From positions 72,508,436-72,572,435 of the forward strand of contig OW388291.1 of assembly GCA_936450465.1 (NCBI GenBank): a DNA stretch of 64,000 nucleotides. Direction: 5' to 3'. The stretch comes from Gibbula magus. Lineage: Eukaryota; Mollusca; Gastropoda; Trochida; Trochidae. Below are positions 11,533 through 22,806 of this stretch, piece after piece (the stretch's first letter is position 1; every line of letters starts with the position of its first letter). The translations under genes and the position numbers were made by a program. Under the pieces are notes generated by a model that saw nothing but the letters and a program-made list of their open reading frames with translations, was not told the origin of the DNA and made no database searches.

Positions 11533-13108
11533 GGGAAATATCACGTTGTCATGGTGACGTGGGGGCAGATCAACGATGTGACGTAACGTTTCCTCTACGT
11601 GTGCTAAGGTGTACGGCCAGTCTCTGATATAAAGTAGACGTTGGCGTATTTTGGTTTCAATTTCATTACTTCGTTATTAAATAGAACAATATGGTCGTGT
11701 CATGGCATGCTGTCTTTACGACACTCGAGAGTGGATAGCTGTCTTTTCTATCCCTTGCTCACGCTCGGCATATATCAATATTCAGGCGCTCGTGTCGAAA
11801 ACAAAGTTTGACATAGACACTCATATAAATCCTTTATTACATATTCTGTCTGAAGTTTCAAATTTGGGAAGGATGATATCTGAATAAGATCGTCTCCAAT
11901 GTGTAGATACAGGACGTGTCGGGGGAACTTCTTCCTCATGAAACGTCTTCAGACAGATACCTGTACGTGACGTTTTCAAAACATTAACATTCTGCAATGT
12001 TATGGTCTTTAGTAATGAAAGTCAGGATGCCCGGATGTAAACCTTTCACGTGATAGAAAGCTTATGTTTTTCTTCCTCTTATCACAAACGTCATACTACT
12101 TTTATTTATATTGCCATAAGCAACAAAGTTTCAATACAGAAGACAACATAGTAAATAGAGAAAGTTATATTCAAAAAGAAAATTAGGTTTAAGCGACATT
12201 CAATCATTACCAAATCCCCTTTCCATATTAAAACAATATCAAACAGCGTTCCTCTTCACCAAATCACAAATTTGATGATAATGTTATTTATATTGCCACA
12301 GACAATAAAGATAGTTTACGAAGCATCTTCCTGCAAACACACCTGGTTAATCAAACATTCGTCACGTGACTGAACGTGACTTATACCTGTACGTGACGCC
12401 TCTCATCAACTTCTAGTCAACACCGCATCACCTGAAATTGTTTACCTAACATCTCTCAGAGTCTCCTCAGTTTCAAATTTAAGATTCTTACAGCGCTGGG
12501 TAAACACGAGATTAGCTCCGAATGTGAGGATACAATTGTTTCAAGGCGAAGATATCTTCCAAGTTTGCACGTAGAGAAAGAAGAACTTTCAAAGTGTTTA
12601 GATCTTGAAGGCAGTATTCATGAGCGTGTTGACTCAGCCTGTGGTGACGGTGTTGTGCGATATGCCGGGCAGGGATAATTTTAAACATTACTTCAAGAAT
12701 CATTTTATTGAAATCGAATTTTGTTGATAAAGATGATAAAGGAAACATTTGTTTCATTTTATACGGAATAGGAAGGATATCAATGCATTGGATTGTATTC
12801 TTAACTAGAAATAACAAAAACATAATTTCATATCTTTGAGTACCGTTCAAGCAAACACAACAACTCGCAGGTCACGTATCAGTCACATTATGTGCATAAA
12901 AGGATTGAAAGGGGACATGAAGCGATGGGTTCAATCAGAAAACGGGATGTTCAGCCCTAACAGTAGCATATAGGTCATAATACATAATACAAAATACAGC
13001 ACAACTCATAAACATCAAATAAATGTTCACTACATTTCATATTTCTATAAGTATACACATATCTACATCACATATCAAAGACTTTATACGAAAAGACCAC
13101 AGGGTGGT

Positions 13109-13110
<2 letters not shown>
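11533..13110. other. No supported gene
   Basis: A 61-codon plus frame (11702-11887) and a 112-codon minus frame (12512-12850) are present. Neither shows a known domain; the latter has a His-rich stretch near its middle and no strong start context. Similar phrases TTATTTATATTGCCA recur near 12103 and 12284, hinting at an old duplication. A coding exon cannot be excluded for 12512-12850 but is not supported. Confidence 0.5.

Positions 13111-13187
<77 letters not shown>
13111..13187. repeat. (AT)n microsatellite, 77 bp
   Basis: Uninterrupted AT dinucleotides. Confidence 0.97.
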
Positions 13188-13188
<1 letters not shown>

Positions 13189-13492
13189 TTCTCAAATTGC
13201 AACGTTACAAAGATTTTTGGCTTAACGGGGGTCTATTTATCTTGTAATATTTGAAGACACCGTTAGTGTGATACAAGTATATTTCGCTTAATATATGTCC
13301 TTATATATGATTTATGACAATCAATGTCAATTTAAATTGGAAGCAGATTTTGTTTAATTGTTAATATTTTCGATGATATACCGATGGATGCATATAAGTA
13401 ATGTAATAATGGTAGCGGCTATATGACGTTAAACTATATAGTAAAATCAATCGCGTTGATCTGCATTGGCCACGTCGAGCAGGTGAACAGTT
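13188..13492. other. No supported gene
   Basis: Unique-looking sequence between the AT tract and the 17-bp array; nothing recognised. Confidence 0.6.
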
Positions 13493-15586
13493 TTTGGAGG
13501 TTTCCGTTATATGGAGTTGACTGTTATATGGAGGTGTCCGTTATATGCAGGTGTCTGTTATATGGAGGTGTCTGTTATATGGAGTTGACTGTTATACGGA
13601 GGTGTCCGTTATATGGAGTTGACTGTTATATGGAGGTGTCCTTTATATGCAGGTGTCTGTTATATGGAGGTGTCTGTTATATGGAATTGACTGTTATATG
13701 GAGGTGTCCGTTATATGCAGGTGTCTGTAATATGGAGGTGTCCGTTATATGGAGTTGACTGTTATATGGAGGTGTCCGTTATATGCAGGTGTCTGTTATA
13801 TGGAGGTGTCCGTTATATGGAGTTGACTGTTATATGGAGGTGTCCGTTATATGGAGGTATCCGTTATGTGTTGTTCATTATATGGAGGTGTCTGTCATAT
13901 GGAGGTGTCTGTTATATGGAGTGACCGTTATATGGAGGTATCCGTTATATGGTGTCCATTATATGGAGGTGTCTGTTATATGGAGTTGTCCGTTATATGG
14001 TGTCCATTATATGGAGGTGTCTGTTATATGGAGGTGTCCGTTATATGGAAGTGTCTGTTATATAGAGGTGTCTTTTTTATAGGAGTGTCTGTTATATGGA
14101 GGTGTCCGTTATATGGAGTTGACTGTTATATGGAGGTGTATGTTATATGGAGGTGTCTATCATATGGAGGTGTCTGTTATATGGAGGTGTCTGTTATATT
14201 GAGGTGTCCGTTATATGGAAGTGTCTGTCATGTGGAGGTGTCTATTATATGGAGGTGTCTGTTTTATAGAGGTGTCTCTTATATGGAGGTTTCCGTTATA
14301 TGGAGTTGACTGTTATATGGAGGTTTCCGTTATATGGAGGTGACTGTTATGTGGAGTTGTCCGTTTTATGGAGGTGACTGTTATATGGAGGTGTCTGTTA
14401 TATGGAGGTGACTGTTATGTGGAGTTGACTGTTATAAGGAGTTGACTGTTATATGGAGGTGACTGTTATGTGGAGTTGTCCGTTTTATGGAGGTGACTGT
14501 TATATGGAGGTGTCTGTTATATGGAGGTGACTGTTATATGGAGGTTTCCGTTATATGGAAGTGTCTGTCATGTGGAGGTGTCTATTATATGGAGGTGTCT
14601 GTTTTATAGAGGTGTCTCTTATATGGAGGTTTCCGTTATATGGAGTTGACTGTTATATGGAGGTTTCCGTTATATGGAGGTGACTGTTATGTGGAGTTGT
14701 CCGTTTTATGGAGGTGACTGTTATGTGGAGTTGTCTGTTATATGGAGGTGACTGTTATATGGAGGTGTCCGTTATATGGAAGTGTCTGTCATGTGGAGGT
14801 GTCTGTTATATGGAAGTGTCTGTCATGTGGAGGTGTCTGTTATATGGAAGTGTCTGTCATGTGGAGGTGTCCGTTATATGGAAGTGTCTGCCATGTGGAG
14901 GTTTCTGTTATATGGAGGTGTCCGTTAAATGGAGGTGTCTGTAATATGGAGGTGTCTGTTTTATAGAGGTGTCTGTTATATGGAGGTTTCCGTTATATGG
15001 AGTTGACTGTTATACGGAGGTGTCTGTTATATGGAGGTGTCTGTCATATGGAGTGTCTGTTATATGGAGGTGTCCGTTAAATGGAAGTGTCTGTAATATA
15101 GAGGTGTCTTTTTTTTTTATAGGGGTGTCTGTTATATGGAGGTGTCTGTTAAATGGAGGTGTCTGTTATATGGAGGTGTCTGTTTTATAGAGGTGTCTGT
15201 TATATGGAGGTTTCCGTTATATGTAGGTGTCTGTTATATGTAGGTATCCGTTATATGGTGTCCATTATATGGAGGTGTCTGTCATATGGAGGTGTCTGTT
15301 ATATGGAGGTATCCGTTATATGGAGTTGACTGTTATATGGAGGTGTATTTAATATGGAGGTGACTGTTATATAGAGGTGTCCATTATATGGAGGTGTCTG
15401 AAAAAAGGAGGTGTCCGTTATACGGGGGTGACTTTTATGTGGAGGTATCCATTATATGGAGGTGTCTGTTACTTCGAGGTGTCTGTTATATGGAGATGTC
15501 TGTGATATGGAGGAGTCCGTTAAATGGAGGTGCCTGTAATATGGAGATGTCTGTTTTATAGAGGTGTCTGTTATATGGAAGTGGTC
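13493..15586 (+). repeat. 17-bp minisatellite, ~120 units
   Basis: The unit is GTTATATGGAGGTGTCC with variants ...GGAGTTGACT and ...GCAGGTGTCT. At the left end a four-unit (68-bp) higher-order repeat is visible: GGAGTTGA recurs at 13513, 13581, 13615, 13683 (as GGAATTGA), 13751 and 13819. A 340-bp (20-unit) shift links 14221-14387 to 14561-14727, which look identical. Because 17 is not divisible by three, open frames hop between frames and give YMEVSVIWRC-type peptides; none is a gene. The right end decays into mixed units before 15586. Confidence 0.96.
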
Positions 15587-17004
15587 GTGAAGACAGGTTC
15601 GACTTATATGAATCATAAACGAAGTCGACAGATGGCGTTGTGTCATCGGAGAGAGTCACGCCCAGTCGAAGTGACTGATTAATGTGATAATGTGACACAG
15701 TGGCAACATAAACTGTAAATACGTATTCTGAATTAACGTTATTCAGGTACACCAGTCGTCTTGCTCTGCGATAATGAATACAAAAATAAATCTCCGATAA
15801 GAGTCCTCATTGACTTATATTCTCAACAAACAGCAAGCAGAAGTTAGCACAGGGTTCGTTATTCAAATCCTGAACTCAGAGCTGGCACCGGGTTCGTTAT
15901 TCAAATCAAAATTATTTAAAATAAATAGTTTATAAAACATTGCTTATTTTGAGTAAGGTCAAGCGATAATTAAATCAGTGGGTTTTTTTTCAATGTTGCT
16001 ATTGCCAACCCGAAATCAGTGTTAGCACTTGGTCATCATCATTCACACACATTACTGAAAAAATAAAATCACCTGGATGAGAGTACAGTAATTAATGAAG
16101 TAAACTTCATAGACTAAATAGTCTAGTTATACACGGTTAGTGAATAAATGGTATATATTAATGATAAAACGGGTACCCGTAAATTCGTTTACCTTAAGCT
16201 AATGACAATAGTACAATGTGTCGATGTGTTTAGCAATATTCACATATGTTAAGGCGAGGTTTCACAAAAAACGAGAAAGATCCATGGGACACGTGTGTGA
16301 ATGTTAATTTATTCTACGAAAAAGGAATTGTGTAGGTTTTATATGATGGACTGACTGAAGACCCATGGGGTTATCTGGAGTCTAATCAATATCGAGTGGC
16401 GAGTGACTCTCTTCACTGAATATCTTTATACAGCTGCGAATACCAAAATTCATCCTCGGTTACCCAGGGTTTTATATATGCTTCGTTACTCTCTACTATA
16501 TCACCCCACCCTATATCAAATCTCAAACGTATCCTGTGATGGCCATGGCAGTGGTGCATGTTTTAGAAATGGCATAATGAAATAAAAAGAAGGGGTCAAC
16601 TTTTGAAATTTCAAATTTCATTTACTTTCTCATAAAAGTTTTCATATCGACTAAATGAAAACAAATTCATCACAAATACATAGAATGAGTATAAGGGTAA
16701 ATGTGATGTATGTTTGACACAGTTGATCACTTACTGATCATGAATATTTCACAGAAGAAAATAAAAAACTGCAGTTTTGAAAATATTTACCCCTGGTCAC
16801 TTCAAAGTGCTGTCAAAACTCTAACCGTTTATTATGAGATACAGATTATGTTATGGAAGACTCAACTGTCTTCTTATAATGCAAAAAAAATGATCAGTCT
16901 AGTTTTCGTGTTGATATGATGGTTCAAATACATGCCCAATTACATGATATTTGCACTAAAATACATAAGAAGTTAAACAAACTTTCGGTATACGCAGCTG
17001 TATA
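15587..17004. other. No supported gene; small direct repeat
   Basis: Unique-looking sequence. GGGTTCGTTATTCAAATC occurs twice near 15851 and 15891 in an imperfect ~40-bp tandem duplication. Frames at 16403-16585 and 16710-16919 have no recognisable features. Confidence 0.6.
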
Positions 17005-17129
17005 CTGGACAAAATAAGTTAGGGATATTAGATGTTTTATGATTAATATTTCATAAGTATGTCAAGAAAGAAAGAAATCAATATTTATAATATCAAAATT
17101 TCAAAATATCCCTAATTATTTTTGCCCAG
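17005..17129. mobile_element. Tc1/mariner-type MITE
   Basis: The left end CTGGACAAAATAAGTTAGGG (17005) is mirrored by the complement of 17098-17129 (CTGGGCAAAAATAATTAGGG). Both ends abut TA, the target duplication of the Tc1/mariner superfamily. The element is 125 bp with an AT-rich core and no coding capacity. The inverted match runs on into ATAT on both sides for ~28 bp. Confidence 0.75.
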
Positions 17130-17800
17130 TATACAGTACGTACATCCATATATACACACGACATGACCATAACATATACAATATTAATTGATTGTTTGAC
17201 AAGGACCGCATACTATGTCTACAACCGCTGAATCATGCAGTAATTAGCGAAAGGAAGGTTCAAAGCGTCATTAATTTACACGATCTGGAATTTCCAGCAA
17301 TTTATCCTTAATCGAGGTGAATCATTGGATATCTGTTGCTCCATTAATGGAATTGGAAGGAAAGGGGAATCCCCTTTCTAGGCCTCGGCGCCATATGGCA
17401 ATTAGAGTAGATATGACTGTTAGAGGTAATATTGATTGGTACACAGCGAAAATATTTGCAAGTTAATAAGGTCGACAAAGTGATATCATTGTCAAGTTTA
17501 CCGATAACTAGACTGAAAAATATCAATAATCAATATGTCATATACTATTTTAATAGAGAGAGATGGGCATTTCAGTACTCAAAGTTAAATCATGGTTCAG
17601 GCTGTGGTGAAAAACAGACAGACAGTTTATTAGTATATGTGGCCCTGAGACCAATAGTACAATGTAAATACATATAATACAGTGGCAGCGCTACCACGTC
17701 GTAAGACAAAATATTACAATGACAGTGGACATAAACAAAATATATGATAAGTTATTGTACAGACTTGATCTGTTGCGGTTTATATGGTAAAGTAATAATG
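17130..17800. other. No supported gene
   Basis: Holds the kB-like palindrome at 17364 and overlapping short frames on both strands (17344-17526 minus, 17432-17677 plus) without recognisable features. Confidence 0.55.
17364..17374. promoter_or_regulatory. kB-like palindrome GGGGAATCCCC, copy 1
   Basis: Symmetric Rel/NF-kB-type site extended to AAAGGGGAATCCCCTTT. Two more copies occur at 21928 and 46294 with partly similar flanks (GGC downstream, then G.NATTAG or GACTAAT). That suggests a shared dispersed repeat rather than a promoter. Confidence 0.35.
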
Positions 17801-18640
17801 CTAATTTGTACAGTATAGTTGTACTTCGTTCGTTGTTAAAACGGCACTTAACTTTTCTTTTGTTGGGTGCTTACATAGATAAAGAGGTAAATATTTACAT
17901 TTTAACCATGAATATTGTGGACATTCCAACAGTACATGGTATTCATCCTCTGTGAGGTTACAATAGCTGTATGTGGTAATTTCATTATGTAGCTGTTTAG
18001 AAAATCGTGCAGCTTTGACCTTAAAGTTATGTCCATTACACCTAAACATATAGTTACAATTCTGCGTATAGATGTAGAGATGTTAAAGATAAATTCATGT
18101 TGTATAAATGTTTTTAACTCAGCATAATACCTAATACTACTTGACGAACAAACATCATGGAACCAGTCTTGCTAGTATATATCTTTACACCTTTACTTAA
18201 GCAGTTTTAAAAAAAGAATCCAACAATCTCCAACATCATGCGCGATCCAGACGTGGCCAAAACCACATTGAAATAATAATTCACGTACAGATGAGGCTCA
18301 ATTTCTATCTCCCGTGTCATCTAATTTCTTTAAAAGTTCGCAACTGTTTCGGGTTTTCTATCATGTGGTTGTCGTATCAATCTTAACTAATTAAGAACGA
18401 TATTGCCCAACAACGAGCATTGATGAATAAAGGGAAACGTCCAAATTCAGCCAGGATAATCTATTAGAAGCTTTATATCCGGGTTTTAAAATGAATTCAC
18501 AAAATTAGGTATGTACTTTTTCTATATTCTTGTCACTTTTAAATTCCCAAACCCCTGATCCATACAATAGGATTGGTTTGATTTTCCCGTCAAACAATAT
18601 TAGTGAAGTGAAGTTATGCAAATATAGGATACAAATACCA
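17801..18640 (-). pseudogene. LINE reverse transcriptase C-terminal remnant
   Basis: The minus strand carries, in order but in shifting frames, the landmarks that end many animal LINE polyproteins. 18541-18600 reads ILFDGKIKPILLYGSGVWEF (usual LFD...PILLYGSEVWG). Next is NIEKVHT-stop-FCEFILK (usual IEKVHLKFCKYIL), then EFGRFPLFINARCWAI near 18460-18405 (usual GELGRFPLFINARC). Then FGHVWIAHDVGDCWILFLKLL near 18275-18185 and a KRCKDIY.QDWF-type stretch. The 82-codon frame 17801-18049 ends it with CNLTEDEYHVLLECPQYSW, the usual CxxC-less HxLLxCPxY tail. At least three frameshifts and several stops separate these blocks. The palm domain with the YADD motif and the endonuclease are missing. This is a dead 5'-truncated copy of a non-LTR retrotransposon; its clade is not assigned. 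Confidence 0.85.
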
Positions 18641-19436
18641 ACATTTATATATAGCAACGGTTATTTTACTTTTATCAGTATTGACATATATATTTGATAT
18701 CAGAAGACACGTGGACGATTCTGTTCCTTATAATTTTTACGATATCTGATAAGATATCTAGTAGGCGTTTCTTTTGGCTGACAGTGTATTTACCATCTCC
18801 ACATATGGCTCTTCCATTAGAGAACATTTACCCCTATAACGTTTTATTATTTGAACGAAAAACATTAAATCAAAGCAATACAAAAACACTAAGGTCGTCG
18901 ACCCTATTACCTATTTTTCATTAAAGGTCAGTGTATTAATTATGTTCGCAATTCACACATCACAAGTGTTGTTACAAACAATCGAGAATTACAATTGTTT
19001 CATTTGTGATTGTAACTGGTGATTATACACCACGTTTCAACACGAATTACAGACACCAGGCTGTTGAACCAGTCTGGTTCAACTATATCAGATTAAGTGA
19101 AAATAAACAGCGCAACGGTGTTGCTTAATTGTTTTTATCATATTTCATGAAGCAGGTGTGTCTTATCGCGACAAAATCAAATGTAATATTTTAAGTTATA
19201 GGTTTTCCTAATTCATTTTTTCAAGGAGCATAAATAAATATTTGTCAAATACAACATGAAGGTGTATAATTGATAGATACTATAAATATCAATACTTACA
19301 AAACATTCAACAATTTATTCTTGGATGTGTTAGAAGCTCTTGTATCACAGCTTGCTATATTTGAACAATGAAATGAATCAAATTCTGATTTCGTTAATGC
19401 AAGATACTCTGGACACTCTGTTAGCAGTGTTAGAAA

Positions 19437-19535
19437 GCTAGTCCTGCCCCTTGAATGTGTAAAACGTAAGAGCCTTTAATAAGTCTAGATCCTTATTCAG
19501 CATGTCTAGTTAAACGGAACTGAAAATACAGTTTT
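19437..19535 (+). repeat. Dispersed repeat, copy B
   Basis: Diverged counterpart of 4643-4740, same orientation, sharing the GTGTAAA...TTTAATA...ATTCAGCA.GTCTAG blocks. Confidence 0.55.
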
Positions 19536-19551
19536 TTTTTAAAATAGAAAA

Positions 19552-19594
19552 TAAAATTTAGAATATATATATATATAATATATTCTAAATTTTA
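19552..19594. repeat. 43-bp AT-rich palindrome
   Basis: TAAAATTTAGAATATA (19552-19567) is mirrored exactly at 19579-19594 around an alternating AT centre. It could extrude as a cruciform; no terminator or gene is adjacent. Confidence 0.85.
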
Positions 19595-19784
19595 GATAGC
19601 AAGAAAGTTATAATTCTTAGTTAGAGTTTGATACACTCAACTCTTTAAAATATTTACAGTGCAAATTGGAAGCTTCGAAATTCTTGGCAGTCAGCAATCT
19701 GAGTAAGATTCTTTTCTTTTCCCGCGGAAATAGGCCACTGGCTTGCCTATGTTATAAATAGATCCCCATGCTAAAGCTCCATAG

Positions 19785-19792
19785 TGACGTCA
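19785..19792. promoter_or_regulatory. CRE octamer beside E-box
   Basis: TGACGTCA is followed within ten bases by a CACGTG E-box (CACAGTCACGTGACC). It is a compact bZIP/bHLH-type site cluster with no gene start recognised nearby. Confidence 0.3.
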
Positions 19793-20193
19793 CAGTCACG
19801 TGACCAGAAAGGCCCTAATATTCATAGAAATCTCCATTTATGTTATTGGAAATAGAGTCAAATCTTTCCAAACACTGCTACTTTCAAATGTCCACACATA
19901 TTCTCCAGTTGATAAATCCCTTATGTAGCAAGAAAGTAAACACTTGGATGAGATATGTGCTTTATTCAAATTCAATGTTCCTTTTGGAATATAGTCTGCT
20001 ACACTTATCCATATTTCACTGCAAAATGACCAGATATTGCGTGTTATCTATCATTATTTTGGCACTTTGTTGAGATACCAATCTGGGGACACAGAGCCTA
20101 TCACCTTCAGTTCAGTTCACAACTGAAGTAAGTTGGCTGAAGGTTGTTCGGAGAGCATTTCGTTTTAGGATTTATTAAGAATTATACCTCCAT

Positions 20194-20531
20194 CTGTGCA
20201 GGCCGTGTACTCAGCAATGTGCTTGGAAAAGAAGTTGTGATAATCCACATGAGGCAAATGCTTAATGTGTGATGGTATAAAAACACTTCTCCAGAACACT
20301 CATTAATACTTATGGCTCAGACTCTACCATAGTATTGTATAATGACAATGATAGTATGTTCGACATATAATTAGACTCCAACCAAGTCACAAATAACTTT
20401 GATAAACATTTTGGACATTAAAGATTACTTTGAGGAAAGAGACCGATCTATCACAGTAGCCTAAGTTCTGTTGACAAAAGTGATAATGACAACAATTCAA
20501 ATTCAGATGAAGAGATTATCAGTGATATGTA
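20194..20531 (+). pseudogene. Possible Cys-rich coding remnant
   Basis: 20194-20262 reads LCRPCTQQCAWKRSCDNPHE, a spaced-cysteine pattern seen in Cys-rich (CXC/TSO1-like or transposon-tail) domains. About 220 bp on, 20481-20531 reads an acidic DNDNNSNSDEEIISDM and then a stop, as at the end of a protein. Between them lie stops and frame changes. No start or full domain is present. This may be a decayed terminal exon or transposon tail; it could also be chance. Confidence 0.25.
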
Positions 20532-20979
20532 ATGATGAATGTTGTTAAGTATTTGCAGTTTACCATTTGCTAATCACTAATTGTAAGTGTAACCACGGAT
20601 GACAGCCCAATGTGTGTTGTTAACAACATTATTGTCAATATTCACTGTGGAAGTGGAAAAGATTACATGTTACAAACAGCTTTTGGACAGTATAGCCTAC
20701 AAAGGTGTGAAGATTAGAAGAAAAGAACTTTTGATTTGTAAGTTTAAGTAAAATGTTTAATTTCATTATGAATATGAATTGCATGCATATGATAAGAAAT
20801 TTGTATAAAGTGCCCTAACTTTCTGGCCGACTGGCCGCCATATGTCATCTGTCGTCTGCTAGTCAAAGGCTGCGTGAAAGCGAGGCCGCCATATCGCGGG
20901 AAAAGATATCAGTTACGTTTTTCATGGTCCTGGTTGTTGATTACTGATCATAGGCGTAGGAACGTTTCAAAAGTTTTTT

Positions 20980-20981
<2 letters not shown>
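20532..20981. other. No supported gene
   Basis: Nothing recognised except a GC-richer stretch with two GGCCG motifs at 20823-20840, upstream of the poly-G run. Confidence 0.55.

Positions 20982-21010
<29 letters not shown>
20982..21010 (+). repeat. Poly-G tract (G29)
   Basis: Twenty-nine consecutive G follow a run of T (TTTTTTTT). Homopurine/homopyrimidine tracts of this kind can form G-quadruplex or triplex DNA and are also prone to sequencing length errors. Confidence 0.95.
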
Positions 21011-21011
<1 letters not shown>

Positions 21012-22740
21012 TGGATTTTGAATTTTGTAAGCCTTCTCAAGAACCGCTATATCCCCCAAAACTGACATTTTTGGGGAGATGCCTTGCAGAATCACATCAT
21101 CTATAGTGATAGATAGGTTGTAACTTCATACCATATATACATTGTCATAGATCATCGGTAAACTTCCCGATACACATACGTTTATTTAGCATGAACAATA
21201 ACGCTTATTCCATTGATAAGGTGCATAGACACGATTTCGCAGTTCACACACAGTTGTATCTTCCCGAAAGTCTGGTGTTAATCTTAATTAATTAAATAAA
21301 ACACATTTGTAAAAAAACAAAACAAAGTTTCACTTACGCACTGTGTTTACCAAGCGTAAAAACTCATCTACATGCATCTACCTTGATAATTATCATTAGA
21401 AAATCCTGATATTATTAAACGCCTTTTCTGTTAGAAAAAAACACAGAAGAAAAATATTTAAAAATGCATGTACCCCATTGCGATTAATGTATGCAATAAA
21501 TGACAGTTTTGATATGAAAAATATGCCCTGGTTAATGAGGTGCTTGCGATTAGTTGACAAATTCATCTTCGCGGTTGGGAAACCACACATGGACAATGAC
21601 AAATTATAACCTACCTCGATGCGTTCAATTTAATAATTTACAGTGTTGGCCTACATAATTTAGATAAATTATGATCAATTAAAGCACTGAGTCGTTCGTT
21701 AACAATATAGACGCCTCTGCAATTGGGAAAACACACAGGAAAACCAGGCTGGGAAAAGTGCTTCTGTATTATGAACATGCACCAACTGTCATATAGCCTA
21801 CTGCAGCTGATCATGTACATTGCCGAGCGATCAATACGTGCAGCACGGACTTCACGTTCATGTAGGTTTCACTGAAATCGATCACTCCACTCCCATCCCG
21901 TGATTCATTCATCGGGTTGGAATGTTAGGGGAATCCCCGTCACGCCTTCGCCATGTGACTAATGTTGGCATTGCCGATGATTGGTACGTGACATTGTCTT
22001 TAGATGTTCAAGTTAATATTGATTCGGTGTAAATGTGTAACATGATGATTTAAAATTTCGAAGCCTAAAGTGGAAAAAGACGAATACATTTGCCTTTATG
22101 ATTATCAGTCCCCAAATTTATCAATACATGTAATCATCAACATGTGCAACGATAACAAGGTTAGAACCTGTTCAGATACAGTTGCATCTCATTACTTAGA
22201 TATTAAGTACAAGCGAGTTTGTATTTCAATATGCATGTATGTATAAGAGTGCAAACTAAATTTAACTATATATGCACCATGAAATAAGAATGTTGTTTGA
22301 CTATACATTACATATAACGTACATATCATGAGCATATTTTGAAATAAGAGGTGAACTAATGATATATCTGATTATATTGTGTCAAATAGCATTACTTAGA
22401 TAGATACGTAAATGAAAATTTAACGTTAGGTTGTCAGTCCTATTACTTTATTCACTGACCTATTCGTGTATATACTGCATGTAGTGTTATAAAAGCCGTA
22501 TACAGAAGAAACTGAACGATTTCCCATGTAAAATCATTGTTATTAAAAGAGCTAATGATTTGTTTTTATCACATGGGCGAATACCAGAATATTTATTCAC
22601 GAGACTATTAACAGTGTAGCATATAAAGAAGATTAGCATCATGTGTATTAATCGCCAACACGGTGAGGTGAAACTAAAAATTCCTCCAGTCAGGTACCAT
22701 TGTGACAAAGTTTTGAATCAAAATTTCTATTTATATTATA
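21011..22740. other. No supported gene
   Basis: Two minus-strand frames (21396-21602, 21638-21820) contain vaguely similar segments (CGFPTAKMN and CFPNCRGVY). They might be an old duplication, but no domain is recognised. Also holds the kB-like site at 21928. Confidence 0.5.
21928..21938. promoter_or_regulatory. kB-like palindrome GGGGAATCCCC, copy 2
   Basis: Same 11-mer as at 17364 and 46294. It shares AGGGGAATCCCCGT with copy 3 and a nearby CGCCAT..G motif with copy 1. Confidence 0.35.
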
Positions 22741-22806
22741 TCATATCTTGTAAATATGCTCTTGTACAACCATGGTGGTTTTTGGAAAATAAAGAATTGA
22801 ATTGAA
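22741..22806 (+). repeat. Possible retroelement 3' tail
   Basis: TTGGAAAATAAAGAATTGAATTGAAAA resembles the AATAAA plus short-repeat (AATTG) tails of LINE-type elements. No reverse-transcriptase remnant is recognised upstream, so the call is weak. Confidence 0.3.

Larger units (their letters stand above)
18641..20193. other. No supported gene
   Basis: AT-rich. Contains a dispersed repeat (19437-19535), a palindrome (19552-19594), a CRE octamer at 19785-19792 and a small GTTGAACCAG/TGGTTCAAC hairpin near 19063-19083. Open frames at 18694-18924 and 19840-20073 show no recognisable features. Confidence 0.55.

Noticed and set aside
12512..12850. 112-codon minus-strand frame as a gene
   Set aside because: No recognisable motif or start context; retained only as a remark.
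13423..15752. YMEVSVIWRC-type repeat proteins
   Set aside because: The 17-bp unit changes frame each copy; frames are broken and overlap each other.
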